A stretch of 16,826 bases of DNA from Scleroderma bovista (GCA_037178675.1 JAYMGJ010000799.1:1-16826); one strand, 5' to 3'; shown: positions 1 through 8,530, counted from the first letter of the stretch. Program-made: numbers and translations. The notes: a model not told the origin generated them from the letters alone.

Positions 1-102
1 AATGTCAACCCAGGAACCGCATTATTCTCTTTACCATTCACTTTCCTTCCTCTCCTGTACTAAGTTTTCCATGTCAGTCACTCTATGCATAGCATTCTTA
101 CC

Positions 103-971
103 TCACAGGGACCACACCACTCCTTTTTGTATCCCTTGACCTTTTATTATTAATAATTTACACTCCACAGTATCACCTTTCACAGTTCCAGCAGATCCCT
201 GAGTCTGGACATGATTGAGAGCATCATGCAAGGTATGAAACTGAGATACCTGCAAGTCAGTAAACTCAGCTTGTGGCTCAGGATCAAGAGGCTGTAAATG
301 GAGAGTCTTTTTCCCATGAGGACCAACCCCAGTTGTCACAGCAATAGGTGTGACATTTGGGTGAGCCACAAATATCCTATGCAGCTCAGAGAAGAAAGGG
401 AATTCCTTGAGGATCTGATCTGTACAGAAAATAGTCAAGTAGCATATTACATACCCCAGATGTTCTTTGCCTCATCAGTTGTATTCTCATTGGGACCATC
501 TGCACCAATATAAAAGTTGCAATACTCTTCTGAGTCTGATCCATTATCCCCATCCTCTTTAATCCCAGTCCCAGCAGTACAAAGCTTCACAGCATGACAC
601 TTGTATATTTTGGTGAGACTGCAAAGATCAGATCAGAAGTGATATTCAAACTAGGCACTTATGTCTCTAGTTTACTCTTGATACAGTCACCAGTAGCAGT
701 AGCATCAATTATATGGAACTCAGGCAAGACAGTAGCACTGATCCATTTGTAGACACTTGCCTTCGACTTGCCAGAGGTGTTCTGGAAGGGTCAAAAGATT
801 AAATTATGGTATTTTTTAGAGAATACCTACCTCATTTTTGTCTTTTTTACCATAAAGCACATTATAGTTGACTGGTTTGCTTATTTCAGTGATGAGACTC
901 CACACTTGGGCATGATAATTTTCACTCCAAGGGATTTCAGGAAGAGGTGTCTTCAATTTCTTCACAGACAT
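103..971 (-). pseudogene. Four-exon conserved fungal hypothetical gene, decayed
   Basis: Reading the minus strand from an ATG at 971 gives four exons: 971-831, 781-663, 618-455 and 419-103. They join in frame into about 246 codons. Intron 1 (830-782, 49 nt, GTAGGT..CAG) and intron 3 (454-420, 35 nt, GTATGT..CAG) have canonical ends. Intron 2 (662-619, 44 nt) ends in CAG but starts ATAAGT, where GTAAGT is expected. The change lies in a former CpG (AC|GTAAGT to AC|ATAAGT) and would block splicing. The product starts with a Trp/aromatic-rich helical part (WSENYHAQVWSLI), loosely like Myb/SANT-type N-termini, and ends in a compact domain (KEFPFFSELHRIF, TTGVGPHGKK). It resembles a hypothetical family that recurs in mushroom genomes; I know no function for it. 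The TGA at 105-103 lies next to another donor-like GTAAGA, and a 47-nt intron (101-55) could follow. The stop may therefore be a decayed CGA, with a short fifth exon beyond it. Confidence 0.6.
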
Positions 972-1310
972 AGCCACAAATGAGGAAAAGGTGAGAGTTT
1001 GTGGTATTCAGATCACTGAAAGGGATGGGACAGTTCACAACACAGTAGAATGAGTGAATGGGAGAGTAGACACACAATGAGAGCTTGCCCCCACTCAACA
1101 CAGCACTGCTGCGTGCCCTACATGTTGTTGGGTAGTTTTTATTGTATTTTACACAGGACAGCCAATTATCTAATACACAGTATGTCCTAATTTGGTGTGA
1201 CTGCAACTGCAGTCAACTTTGAATCTCCCTACTGTTTGTCATGCCTCTTGTGCAACATGGCAAACTTGACCAAACAGATGCCTTTTCCTACTATGTAGCA
1301 GTGGGATCAA
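972..1310. other. Upstream flank of the minus-strand gene, no gene seen
   Basis: No coding pattern supported by motifs is visible on either strand. The minus strand has an AT-rich patch near 1,135-1,155 (TACAATAAAAAC) that could have served as a promoter for the gene starting at 971, but nothing fixes a TATA box or start site. The right end begins to resemble the direct repeat that starts at 1,311. Confidence 0.3.
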
Positions 1311-1582
1311 CACAACAAAGGTTAGTGCCAGAGCTAATGGTAACTTTCCCACTACCACTACATATTAACTTATCTAACAATGCTCACTGCAAGCATTTCT
1401 CAATGTTTCATGACAACACATTGTAAAAAAAATAGAAGAAAGAGATACTTTTTTATTTACAATTTTGTTTGACAAAAAAAATGAATATTATACAGCATTA
1501 TTTTTGTCATTTTTGTCTGAAGACATGATTGGAGATCATTTCTTATGTTGGGGCTATAAAAATTTAACCTTTTTCTTCTGCC

Positions 1583-2849
1583 TGTCAAGACCAGTTCTCC
1601 TCAACGATCTTACTAGGAGGTCCAGAGGTGCAGGGAACTAATGAGGAGGCAAGTCCAGACACTAGTAGGTGCTAGTTAGTGTGGAGAGTCAAGTCCAGGT
1701 CAAACGAATGAAGTCCGGGCACTAGAGAAGCACAGGGAGTAAGTCTGGGTTTTTGTGGAGTAACTCCAGACCACAGGAAAGTGGTCTGGAGTTGAGTGCA
1801 GTTTGTCTGGAGCAAAGGACATCCCAGAGGTGGGATAAGTCCTGAGAGGTCTAGTGTCAAGTCTGGGACAGAGGTGGCTTTTGCCCTCGTGCAAGTAGAA
1901 GACTTGCTAGGATCAGACATAGGACCAAGGGGACGAGATAGGACGGAGGCCAGAGTTGGCTGGAGTTCAGGAGTTCAGGTGAACAGATGGATTAGGAGAG
2001 CATAGTGGGTAGTACAGAGTGGGGAGTATCTTAGTCGAGATTTGATCTAAGGACTACTAGGCCGGAGTATGGTAGTTTATATAGTAATGAAACTAAGGTG
2101 AGTATATATGGTGACAAGTAAACACCTTAATGTCGAGACAAGGGATGGAGCAGAAGCAGACAGGAAAATAAACCAGGTACAAGAAAATAAACCGGAGCGG
2201 AAGCAGAAATGGGGAACTAGTGTTACAGGGACGATGGAGCAGATGCAGGGACAAGTAGGTAAAGGGAACTAGGCCAGAAAAGGACAAGTAAGGGTTGGAG
2301 GTGGACTTAACTAATGTTAAGTCCAGAGCGATGTCCAGGACCAGAGGAAGTGAGACTGGAGGAAGTGCAAGAGTGGAGGGAGTGCACGAGCAGAGGGAGT
2401 GTACAGCTGGAGGAAGGGCGGAGTAGCCAGAGGAAGGTCTGGAGTTGGACATGGAAATGTCTGAGGCCATTGGTGGACCTGACAGAGGGAGTGGAGCAGA
2501 ACAGGAGCAGACCTGAGCCGGAGTTGGATGTAGCATCCGGAGTTGGATGTAGCATCCGGAGTTGGGCTACATTGCAGACAAGACCAAGGGAGTGGCTGGA
2601 CTGAAACTGGAGTAGTGACAAGTGGTAGGTACAGGTTCAACATGGCGGAGTTAGACCATAGATCTGTCTAGAGGAAGACAGGGGTTAGTCCTGAGGTGGA
2701 GATGGATGTAGTGACCAGAGTTGGGCTGGAGTGCAGCTATGGGGCTGGAGATGGCTGGACTAGATCCAGAGTTGTGTCTATGCCTAAGGGGAGGTCAGGT
2801 GGGCCAGGGTTAGACCAGAGTTGCAACTGGGAAAAGTATGGATATGACA
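1583..2849. mobile_element. Solo LTR (1,267 bp) nested in the foldback left arm
   Basis: The segment starts TGTCAAGACC and ends GGATATGACA, giving TG..CA ends with a 5-bp terminal inverted repeat (TGTCA/TGACA). It is flanked by the perfect 5-bp duplication CTGCC (1,578-1,582 and 2,850-2,854). The foldback right arm near 3,180-3,190 carries the uninterrupted site, with the left arm resuming exactly at 2,855. The interior is G/A-rich with degenerate GTCCAGA/GTCTGGAGT repeats and a TATA-like TTTATATAG at 2,076-2,084. Open frames crossing it on both strands are low-complexity and I do not consider them genes. LTRs of this kind occur in both Gypsy and Copia; nothing here decides the superfamily. 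A small non-autonomous LTR-like unit is the alternative. Confidence 0.8.
2518..2566. repeat. 19-bp tandem repeat, about 2.5 copies
   Basis: CCGGAGTTGGATGTAGCAT is repeated exactly at 2,518-2,536 and 2,537-2,555, with a partial third copy to 2,566. It lies inside the 1.27-kb solo LTR and is the cleanest example of the degenerate short repeats that fill its second half. Confidence 0.85.
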
Positions 2850-3485
2850 CTGCCTGTCCCTTGGACAACAAATAAAGAAAAGACAATGTAACTTTTCTCA
2901 CAGCAGACATTTTCAATTTTCTGCAGTGAAAAATTGAATCAAATGATACTCTTTTCCACAAGAATAAATGTTTAGAAAATATGCCATATATTTTTGGTCA
3001 TAACACTCTAGCCAGCCAATCAGCATCCAGGAACAATCATGTTTCTTGAAGAAAATTTATTGTTTCCTCTCAACATGTTTTCAACAATAATATGATGCTT
3101 TATTTCTAATAAAACATACTGAAATTCTTGCTATGAGAAAAGTTACATTGTCTTTTCTTTATTTGTTTTGCAAGGAACAGGCAGAAGAAAAAGGTTAAAT
3201 TTTTTATAGTCCTAACATAAGAAATGATCTCAAATCATGTCTTGGCAAAAGAAAGACAAAAAAGATTCTGTATGATATTTGTCTTTTCTGTTTAACAAAA
3301 TTGTAAATAAGAGAGTATCTCTTTCTTCTACTTTTTTACAATGTTTTGTCATGAAACATTGAGAAATGCTTGCAGTGGCTACTAATAGGTTATTTCACTA
3401 CACAACAAATATTAGTGCTGGAACTAAAGGTAAGTTTTACATGTTACCTTGTCTAATAATGGTACTAACAGGTTATTTGACTATG

Positions 3486-3801
3486 GTCAAACACCACTAG
3501 AGGCTATTAGCCTGCCGGAAATTGACAATCACTTTTAACTCTGTAAGTAGTTTGTCTCACTTGATCTAGCTTGTCACTAACTCAACTTTCATATAGGTTA
3601 ATTGCTTTGAGTGGGTAGTTGTGATTAGGATTATATTATGTAGTGTCTCTAACTACACCATGTATGTAGTAGTTAGTAATTGCTAATACATTTGTTGCTT
3701 TATATGCTAGTATTTGGAGTGCTATAAGAGTTTGAAAGAGTATGGTGATGGCATTATTGTCAATCCTAGTATATAGCCCTTGTGCTCGTCCTGGGAAACA
3801 C
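3486..3801. other. AT-rich spacer, nothing recognised
   Basis: No supported coding region, terminal repeats or RNA gene is visible. The only local structure is a set of short GTAGT/ACTAC inverted runs around 3,640-3,680. It separates the split direct repeat from the MITE pair. Confidence 0.4.
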
Positions 3802-3925
3802 TAGACCTGTACAAATGGGAGGTGTTTGTATAGGTCTGTACAGAGCAGTACAGACTCTGTGCACTCTGTGAAGCTCTGTATTAGTGGGAACCTTTCTGTG
3901 GGCTCTGTGACTCTGTACAAGTCTG
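3802..3925. mobile_element. Possible short hAT-like MITE
   Basis: The left end TAGACCTGTACA mirrors the right end, whose reverse complement is CAGACTTGTACA (10 of 12 positions match). The interior is built from repeats of CTCTGTAC and GACTCTGTG, as in hAT subterminal regions. The flanking octamers (GGAAACAC on the left, TGTGGCAC on the right) agree at only half the positions, so the TSD is not supported. It abuts the next element through that element's own TSD. It may be an eroded MITE or just a local repeat cluster. Confidence 0.35.
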
Positions 3926-3933
3926 TGTGGCAC

Positions 3934-4441
3934 TAGAGTTTTAAAGTCCAGTCCAGTTCAGTTTTTTTGCCTTTTTTGGAAATGGACCATACTGGACTGC
4001 TTAAGGACTGGTCCAAAGCAGTTGCAACCAGTTGTTCAAAAAAACCAGTCCAAAACCACTCAAAAACTGGTCCAAACCACTAAAAAACCAGGTTTTTTGA
4101 TGTTTTTCACATCAAAGGTGTGTCAGATAGCATCTAAATACTATGCATACCCTGTAGGAATTAGGTACAAGTCATTACATATTTATTTGTGCCATACTTC
4201 ATCCAAAAAGATCAATCTTACACCCCTTAAGACCCACTGCAGGCCAAAATTAGCCTGTAATATAGGGGGTTTTCTACCATATATGTATTGCTTACATAAT
4301 GCGGTTGCAACTGGTTGCAACTGGTCTTTTTCATCATTCCAAATAGTAGGCAACTGGCAACTGCAGTCCAGTTGCGACTGGTCCAGTCCAGTCCAGTTTC
4401 CAGTCTTTTTGTGGTCCTATGGACTGGACTTTAAAACTCTA
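3934..4441. mobile_element. hAT-type MITE, 508 bp, with intact TIRs and TSD
   Basis: The terminal inverted repeats at 3,934-3,955 and 4,420-4,441 are identical over 22 bp and start TAGAGTTTTAAAG, fitting the hAT terminal pattern (C/T)A(A/G)NG. Perfect 8-bp target duplications TGTGGCAC lie at 3,926-3,933 and 4,442-4,449. Subterminal regions are crowded with ACTGGTCC, CCAGTCC and GGTTGCAACTGG copies in both orientations, as expected for hAT transposase binding sites. It carries no transposase. The plus-strand open frame across it is a by-product of low-complexity sequence. Identical TIRs point to relatively recent movement compared with the decayed surroundings. Confidence 0.88.
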
Positions 4442-4449
4442 TGTGGCAC

Positions 4450-4964
4450 TGAATAGGGAAGGGCTGGTTTGCTGATGTCTGGCTGAGAATCTGCACTACA
4501 ACCTCCATAGTCAGAGGGAGCTTGCAAAGACTAATCATTGCCTGCACTGGGGCAGGAAACTTGAAGCTGGCATCCTTGAGATAGGCAAAGTGACTGAGCA
4601 CTTTAGTAATCGCTGGAGCAGGGTGAGAGCCAGTGGGAATTGTTGTTGAGAGGAGCTTGCTAAGCTCAGCATAGGCAGAGCCAATACTGGAGGCACCAAA
4701 GTTCTCTTTGAGGTGGTCCCAGACCTCCTTGACCATAGTAAAATCGGCGACAGTGACCTGGATGGAGGGGGTGAGGTGCAAGGTGATATATCCAAGCGCT
4801 TTCTTGGTGTTCTCATCCCAGATGTTGGTGTCGTTAGTGGGACACACATTAGAGTAAACAAACCATTGGCCTTGTGCCCAAAGATAGGCCTGCATGGCAG
4901 TGTGCCACTGCTGCCAGTTGGAGCCAGTGAACATGGGAACCATTTTGTTGAGAGTGCTGGACAT
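4450..4964 (-). pseudogene. copia-A gag, 5' fragment
   Basis: An open minus-strand frame from ATG 4,964 (context ATCACCATGT) encodes a copia-type Gag N-terminus. It has the usual opening 'F-TGSNWQQWHTAMQAYL', a central 'VWDHLKENFG' helix and a 'LSHFAYLKDASFKF' segment, matching the UBN2/retrotran_gag family that forms the particle shell. About 170 residues remain with no stop in between, so this fragment is less decayed than copia-B or copia-C. The zinc knuckle and pol are lost at the 4,450 boundary. The frame runs about 20 nt into the MITE before stopping. Confidence 0.75.
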
Positions 4965-5239
4965 GGTGATGTTCTGTTGGGAGTCAATGGAGTTAGCATG
5001 TGAATGCGATAATGGACAAGCAAGAAAAGAAGAAACACCTGAGTACTAGTGAAAGCACTTCTGTCAACAGCTAACTCATGACTAGGTCATGCCAGTGCAA
5101 GTCATTGACAAACTTCGCCTGTGGCCATGCAGGGGCTCAACTAGGAGCTCACTGTCTTCCACAGCATCAAGCTAGTTAAAGCAACACTACAGGGAGCTGG
5201 AGCACTGTCTGGTGCATTGCTGCACACAGTATGCTCATG

Positions 5240-5251
5240 GGGCTCATAACC
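5240..5251 (-). other. copia-A primer-binding site (initiator tRNA-Met half)
   Basis: On the minus strand, GGTTATGAGCCC follows directly after the LTR end TTCAACA. It is the exact reverse complement of GGGCTCATAACC, the anticodon stem-loop of initiator tRNA-Met. Yeast Ty5 primes reverse transcription from this part of the tRNA, and Drosophila copia uses a 5'-half of the same tRNA. The position next to the LTR and upstream of gag supports the call. Confidence 0.8.
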
Positions 5252-5378
5252 TGTTGAAGCAATACCTATGTATGTAGAGGAACTGCTACTCCAACTCACC
5301 TGTTGGGTGGAGTGCATGAGCTGAGATGGTAGTGGTAGCTGGTTAAGAGCTGTTATATTATGTCAGCAATGTCCACTG

Positions 5379-5386
5379 TTTATATA
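5379..5386 (-). promoter_or_regulatory. copia-A LTR TATA box
   Basis: The minus strand reads TGTATATAAACAG here. It lies about 130 nt upstream of the LTR/PBS junction, the same spacing as the TATA box of copia-B relative to its PBS. This would place R-U5 at roughly 100 nt. Confidence 0.5.
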
Positions 5387-5439
5387 CAACAAATAGTGTG
5401 CACTTCATTGATGGTTTATGCCGGGTGCACATGTGACTC

Positions 5440-6460
5440 ACTCTGACTGGTCTGGAGCTGTCTGGACTGTCTGACTCACCTGACTGTCTGGTGGGTCTGA
5501 TCACTCTGACCACTGACTGGTCTGACTGCCTAGAATGTTTGACAACTCTAACCACTCTGAGTAGTCTGGATTGGCCTGAAGTATCTGACTGGCCTGACTG
5601 TCTGGTGGGTCTGACCCCTCTGACCCCTCTGACTGGTCTGGAGCAGTCCAAAGTGTCTGACTGCTCTGACTGTCTGAGGGGTCTGATGCTCTGATTGCTC
5701 TGACTGGTTTGGAGTGGCCTGAAGTGTCTGACTGGTCTGACTGTCTGGTGGGTCTGATCAGTCTGACTGGTCTACTAACTGGTCTGGCAGGTCTTAAATG
5801 TCTGACTGCCTTACTGTCTGGAGGGTCTGACTGGTCTGGAGTTGTCTTAGTTGTCTGACTAAATTACTGTCTAGAACTCTAGGCAGTCTGGGTGCTCTGG
5901 GTGGTCTTAAGTGTCTGACTAACTTATTGTCTGAGGGGTCTGGATGGTCTAGGTGGTCTGACTGACTTACTGTCTGAGGGGTCTAACTGCTCTGGGTGGT
6001 CTGGGTGGTCTTAAGTGTCTGACTAACTTACTGTCTGGGGATCTGAGTGGTCTGGGTGGTCTGGGTGGTCTTAAGTGTCCAAATGACTTACTGTCTGAGG
6101 GGTCTGACTGGTCTGGGTGGTCTGGGTGGTCTGGGTAGTCTTAAGTGTCTGATGAACTTACTGTCTGAGGGGGTCTGACTGGTCTGGGTGGTCTGGGTGG
6201 TCTTAAGTGTCTGGCTGACTTACTGTCTGGGGGGTCTGACTGGTCTGACTGGTCTGTACTGATCTTAAATGTCTGACTGACTTACTGTCTGAGGGGTCCA
6301 ACTGGTCTGATTGGTCTGAAGTGGTCTTAAATGTCTGACTGACTTATTGTCTGGGGGGTCTGACTGGTCTGGGTGGTCTTAAATGTCTGACTGACTTACT
6401 GTCTGGGGGTCTGACTTCTCTGACTGCTCTGGAGTGGTCTTAAATGTCTGATTCCAGAAC
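5440..6460. repeat. Hierarchical minisatellite (52-70 bp units of 9-10 bp subunits)
   Basis: From about 5,790 the unit begins GGTCTTAA(A/G)TGTCTGACTGACTTACTGTCTG and is followed by a variable number of GGTCTGGGT or GGTCTGACT subunits. Unit starts are near 5,792, 5,913, 6,009, 6,069, 6,139, 6,201, 6,263, 6,325, 6,377 and 6,438. The left part (5,440-5,790) holds only the short CTGACTGGT-type subunits. I read no CG dinucleotide between 5,424 and 6,491. Open frames across it are repeat artefacts. It appears to lie within the U3 of the copia-A LTR. Confidence 0.85.
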
Positions 6461-6501
6461 TTCCAGACTGTTAAGTCATGTCAGACCATTTCGGACTGTT
6501 A

Positions 6502-7270
6502 AGACACCTAAGTGCTGTCAGAGAAATTGTCACCTTGCTGATGCAGAGCCTTTAGACCTTCACTGAAGCCTATAAGACTCAAAGTATTGAGGGGATACTG
6601 ACTGAGAGAGACTGAGAGAGGGATAATTTTATACTATTGGGCTCTCTGATCACTGGGCTGAGCCCAGGGGTTTAAATACATGGGGGGGCACAGCATTAAA
6701 GTACAAAAAGAGAAGGGAGTAAGCAGAATTTGTCAGGGATTGGTAAGGGATTGGTAAGAGCTTTGTAAGGGCTTTGTAAGCGATCAGTAAGCAAGGCATA
6801 AGCAGAAATGAGTAAGCATAGGGAGCATGAATAAGCTGATGAGTAAAGGAATGAGTACACTATATGAGAAAATTGATTGGTAAGGGAGTGAGTCATCAGC
6901 TGAGTAATATATCAAAAATGTGAAAGGGATAGAGTAATACTGATGACAAGAGAGCATCAGTAAGCAAGGGATGAGTCACTGCACAGCCTAAGAAGTTTGA
7001 TGGGAGGCTGTGTACCATCAGGAAGTTTGATGGGACAACAATGGGGAAGATCTGGGATAAATAGGGGGATTTATCTGAGACAGAACAGCCACAAGAAGGG
7101 TACCAGGGGTCCAGACGTCTTTGGGGGGTCAGTATGCACTGAGGTATAGTGCATGTGTTCTAGTGCCACTGAAGCACAACCATGGGCTCCCTTGATGAGC
7201 TCTCTTCTGGGAAAGAGCAAGAGAGGGTTCTTCTTCCTAATAGCACTCTAAAGTGGGGGTATAACTGTCA
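6502..7270 (+). other. Repeat-rich region, possible eroded LTR
   Basis: No gene is supported. A TATA-like TTTAAATACA lies near 6,670. It is followed by degenerate GTAAGGGATTG / GTAAGAGCTTT / GAGTAAGCA repeats (about 6,710-6,965) and by a 14-bp direct repeat GAAGTTTGATGGGA (6,992-7,005 and 7,022-7,035). A TG start at about 6,515 (TGTCAGAG) and an end TATAACTGTCA near 7,270, followed by TGGTGCTGGGGG, would look like an LTR with a PBS. No TSD or second LTR supports it. The layout (TATA, then degenerate repeats) resembles the solo LTR at 1,583-2,849. Confidence 0.25.
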
Positions 7271-7574
7271 TGGTGCTGGGGGATGCCATCTGAAAGTAGG
7301 GAAGCAGATAGAGTATTGGATTTGATGCATCCAGGAAAGCGAGACAAACAACAAAGGAAGATGGACATGGCAGGGGTCTGGGAGGAAGGGACCATAGGCT
7401 GAGGGCTCAGGGGACACAGAGATGACCAGAGATGACTTTTCAAGCTTGACAATAGACCTAAGACAACCAAAGTACATCCTTGACACAGGACTGACAAGGA
7501 GAACATGCTGACTGAGAATGAGGGGGACTGAGGGAGCAGGCTGAGAAGATATGTGCCAGGCAGTGCACAGGAAC
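7271..7574. other. No feature recognised
   Basis: Open frames exist on the minus strand, but they have no recognisable motif and overlap one another in different frames. I see no terminal repeats or RNA gene. Confidence 0.3.
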
Positions 7575-7789
7575 TCAGGGAGAGGCTGTCCTAAGAGCAG
7601 GACATAGTGGAGATCTGCAGCAATAGCAGAGAAATGATCCAGAGAAAATATGGACACCATAGTGAGCAATGAGACGAACGTCTGGACTGCAGGGGGAATA
7701 TCTACGTGGTAAATGAACAGATTTGCATTGGAACTTGACAGGCAGATAGACACGTTCTAGGCTCTCTGATGGTATAATCACGTGCCCGA

Positions 7790-8148
7790 TAGCTTCAGAA
7801 ACGGTGGAGCTATTCAAAATATTGGAATGCCAGCACTGGGTGCCTAAAAATGCCATTTGGGCACTAAAATCATTTCTTCTCTTCTTTCCTTCATTTCTCC
7901 TTCAATTCCTCAACTTCTTTGCTTGTTCTGGTATAGGAGTTGGACTGCAAAAGTGTGCATTCCTTTCTCATACCATAATAGTCATCATTCCTTCAGTTCT
8001 TCTGCTTCCTGGCAGTTCTTGTGCGAGTGATGACTGCTAGACGCCAACAGTCACCTCTTGCATCAGGATAGTCTTCTTGTGTGATAGGTGGCTATGATAA
8101 GGCTCCATTGTGCTCATCCTTCACATCAGGATCATTCAATATTGACAT
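7790..8148 (-). pseudogene. Weak coding relic of unknown origin
   Basis: From an ATG at 8,148 the minus strand stays in one coding-like frame: acidic start (MSILNDPDVKDEHNG), then DYPDARGDCWRLAVITRTRTARKQKN, then a charged stretch KEVEELKEK near 7,890-7,910. At least two in-frame stops interrupt it (TAG at 8,094-8,092 and TGA at 7,995-7,993), with more below 7,900. Charged, coiled-coil-like composition is common in fungal gag or domesticated proteins, but I do not recognise the family. It may be chance. Confidence 0.25.
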
Positions 8149-8154
8149 TATCTT

Positions 8155-8530
8155 CCATGTTCACTGTACCAAACCTGTTTGGTGCATGACATCGCACTAC
8201 TGATGGTATTGAGAAATTGGAAGTACCTAACAAGTCACCAATCTGTCCTGACTGTCACATTGGTAAAATGCCTACTAGGTCTTTTCCATCTTCTGCAAAA
8301 TGAGCAGACAAAATACTTGAAATGGTGCACTGCAACCTGGTTGAGTTCCCCATTTTGTCATACTATCAACACAAGTACTGTCTCATGATCATTGATGACT
8401 ACTCTGGATATGGGACTGTTTGTCTTTTGGGGTTGAAGTCGGCTACTGCTACCATATTTTCTGCCTAGATCACCTGGGCAGAGAAGCAAACTGGTCACTC
8501 TCTGTTGAGTCATAGTGAGGCTGCAGCAAC
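8155..8530 (+). pseudogene. Copia integrase fragment related to copia-C
   Basis: This stretch matches the integrase part of copia-C at about 13,470-13,835, at roughly 85-90% nucleotide identity by eye. Shared landmarks are GGTATTGAGAAATTGGAA, CTGTCCTGACTGTCA (zinc-binding CPDC), GACAAGATACTTGAAATGGTGCACTGC and CATACTATCAACACAAGTAC. The first catalytic Asp position reads Asn here (CACTGCAACCTGG versus CACTGCGACCTGG in copia-C). It is cut off just before the second catalytic Asp, where the copia-B LTR begins. It is the relic of another copy of the copia-C family, truncated on both sides. Confidence 0.75.

Larger units (their letters stand above)
1385..3377. mobile_element. Non-autonomous CACTA-like foldback element
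   Basis: The ends are CACTGCAAGC and GCTTGCAGTG, flanked on both sides by GCT (1,382-1,384 and 3,378-3,380). CACTA/EnSpm elements are known for CACT(A/G) termini and 3-bp target duplications. The inverted arms are about 245 bp: 1,385-1,582 continued by 2,855-2,901, against 3,377-3,135, at roughly 85-90% identity by eye. About 230 bp of unrelated AT-rich sequence lies between them. With the nested LTR removed the element is about 720 bp and encodes nothing. Arms this long are unusual for CACTA elements, so the superfamily call rests on termini and TSD only; a foldback element of another superfamily is the alternative. Confidence 0.7.
1311..3485. repeat. Two-unit direct repeat split by the CACTA-like element
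   Basis: Unit 1 is 1,311-1,384 plus 3,381-3,400, and unit 2 is 3,401 to about 3,485. Both start CACAACAAA, then share TTAGTGC, GAGCTAATGGTAA versus GAACTAAAGGTAA, TATCTAACAATG versus TGTCTAATAATG, and finally TACTAATAGGTTATTT versus TACTAACAGGTTATTT. The element at 1,385-3,377 sits inside unit 1. Unit 2 therefore serves as an uninterrupted neighbouring copy of the target and shows the insertion point directly. Confidence 0.7.
4450..6501 (-). mobile_element. copia-A: 5' half of a Ty1/copia element
   Basis: Reading the minus strand gives LTR (from about 6,501 to 5,252), PBS (5,251-5,240), a leader of about 275 nt, then gag from 4,964. Everything after the first 170 or so gag codons is missing: protease, integrase, reverse transcriptase and 3' LTR. 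The break coincides with the right TSD of the hAT MITE. The sequence on the other side of the MITE does not continue gag, so the truncation predates or accompanied the MITE cluster. The outer LTR limit is uncertain. Confidence 0.6.
5252..6501 (-). repeat. copia-A 5' LTR (outer end uncertain)
   Basis: The inner end is firm: on the minus strand the LTR ends TGCTTCAACA immediately before the PBS. A TATA-like box lies about 130 nt inside that end. The outer end is a guess at TGTCTTAACA (minus strand, from 6,501), chosen because it gives TG..CA ends and lies just beyond the minisatellite. No partner LTR or TSD survives to test it. If right, the LTR is about 1.25 kb and most of its U3 is minisatellite. 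Confidence 0.4.

Noticed and set aside
1672..2643. Overlapping open frames of up to 147 codons on both strands
   Set aside because: They lie in low-complexity G/A-rich repeat sequence of a solo LTR, overlap in several frames and show only biased Ser/Leu/Pro composition.
1385..3377. Mutator-like element with a 9-bp duplication (CTGCCTGTC) for the inner insertion
   Set aside because: The 9-bp match is 5-bp TSD CTGCC plus the first bases TGTC shared between the LTR start and the target. TG..CA ends with a 5-bp TSD explain it better.
4022..4456. Plus-strand open frame of 144 codons
   Set aside because: It is wholly explained by the hAT MITE with its subterminal repeats and a few bases of flank; no motif is present.
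5230..5260. tRNA-Met gene suggested by GGGCTCATAACC
   Set aside because: Only the anticodon stem-loop matches. No acceptor, D or T arms surround it, and its position next to an LTR identifies it as a PBS.
5440..6460. CRISPR array or other spacer-repeat system
   Set aside because: Units vary in length, are themselves made of short subunits, and contain no unique spacers. This is a minisatellite in eukaryotic sequence.
7260..7290. Gypsy-type PBS (TGGTGCTGGGGG after ..TGTCA)
   Set aside because: The shape is suggestive, but no pairing LTR, TSD or gag follows and I cannot match it to a tRNA. It is kept only as a low-confidence note.
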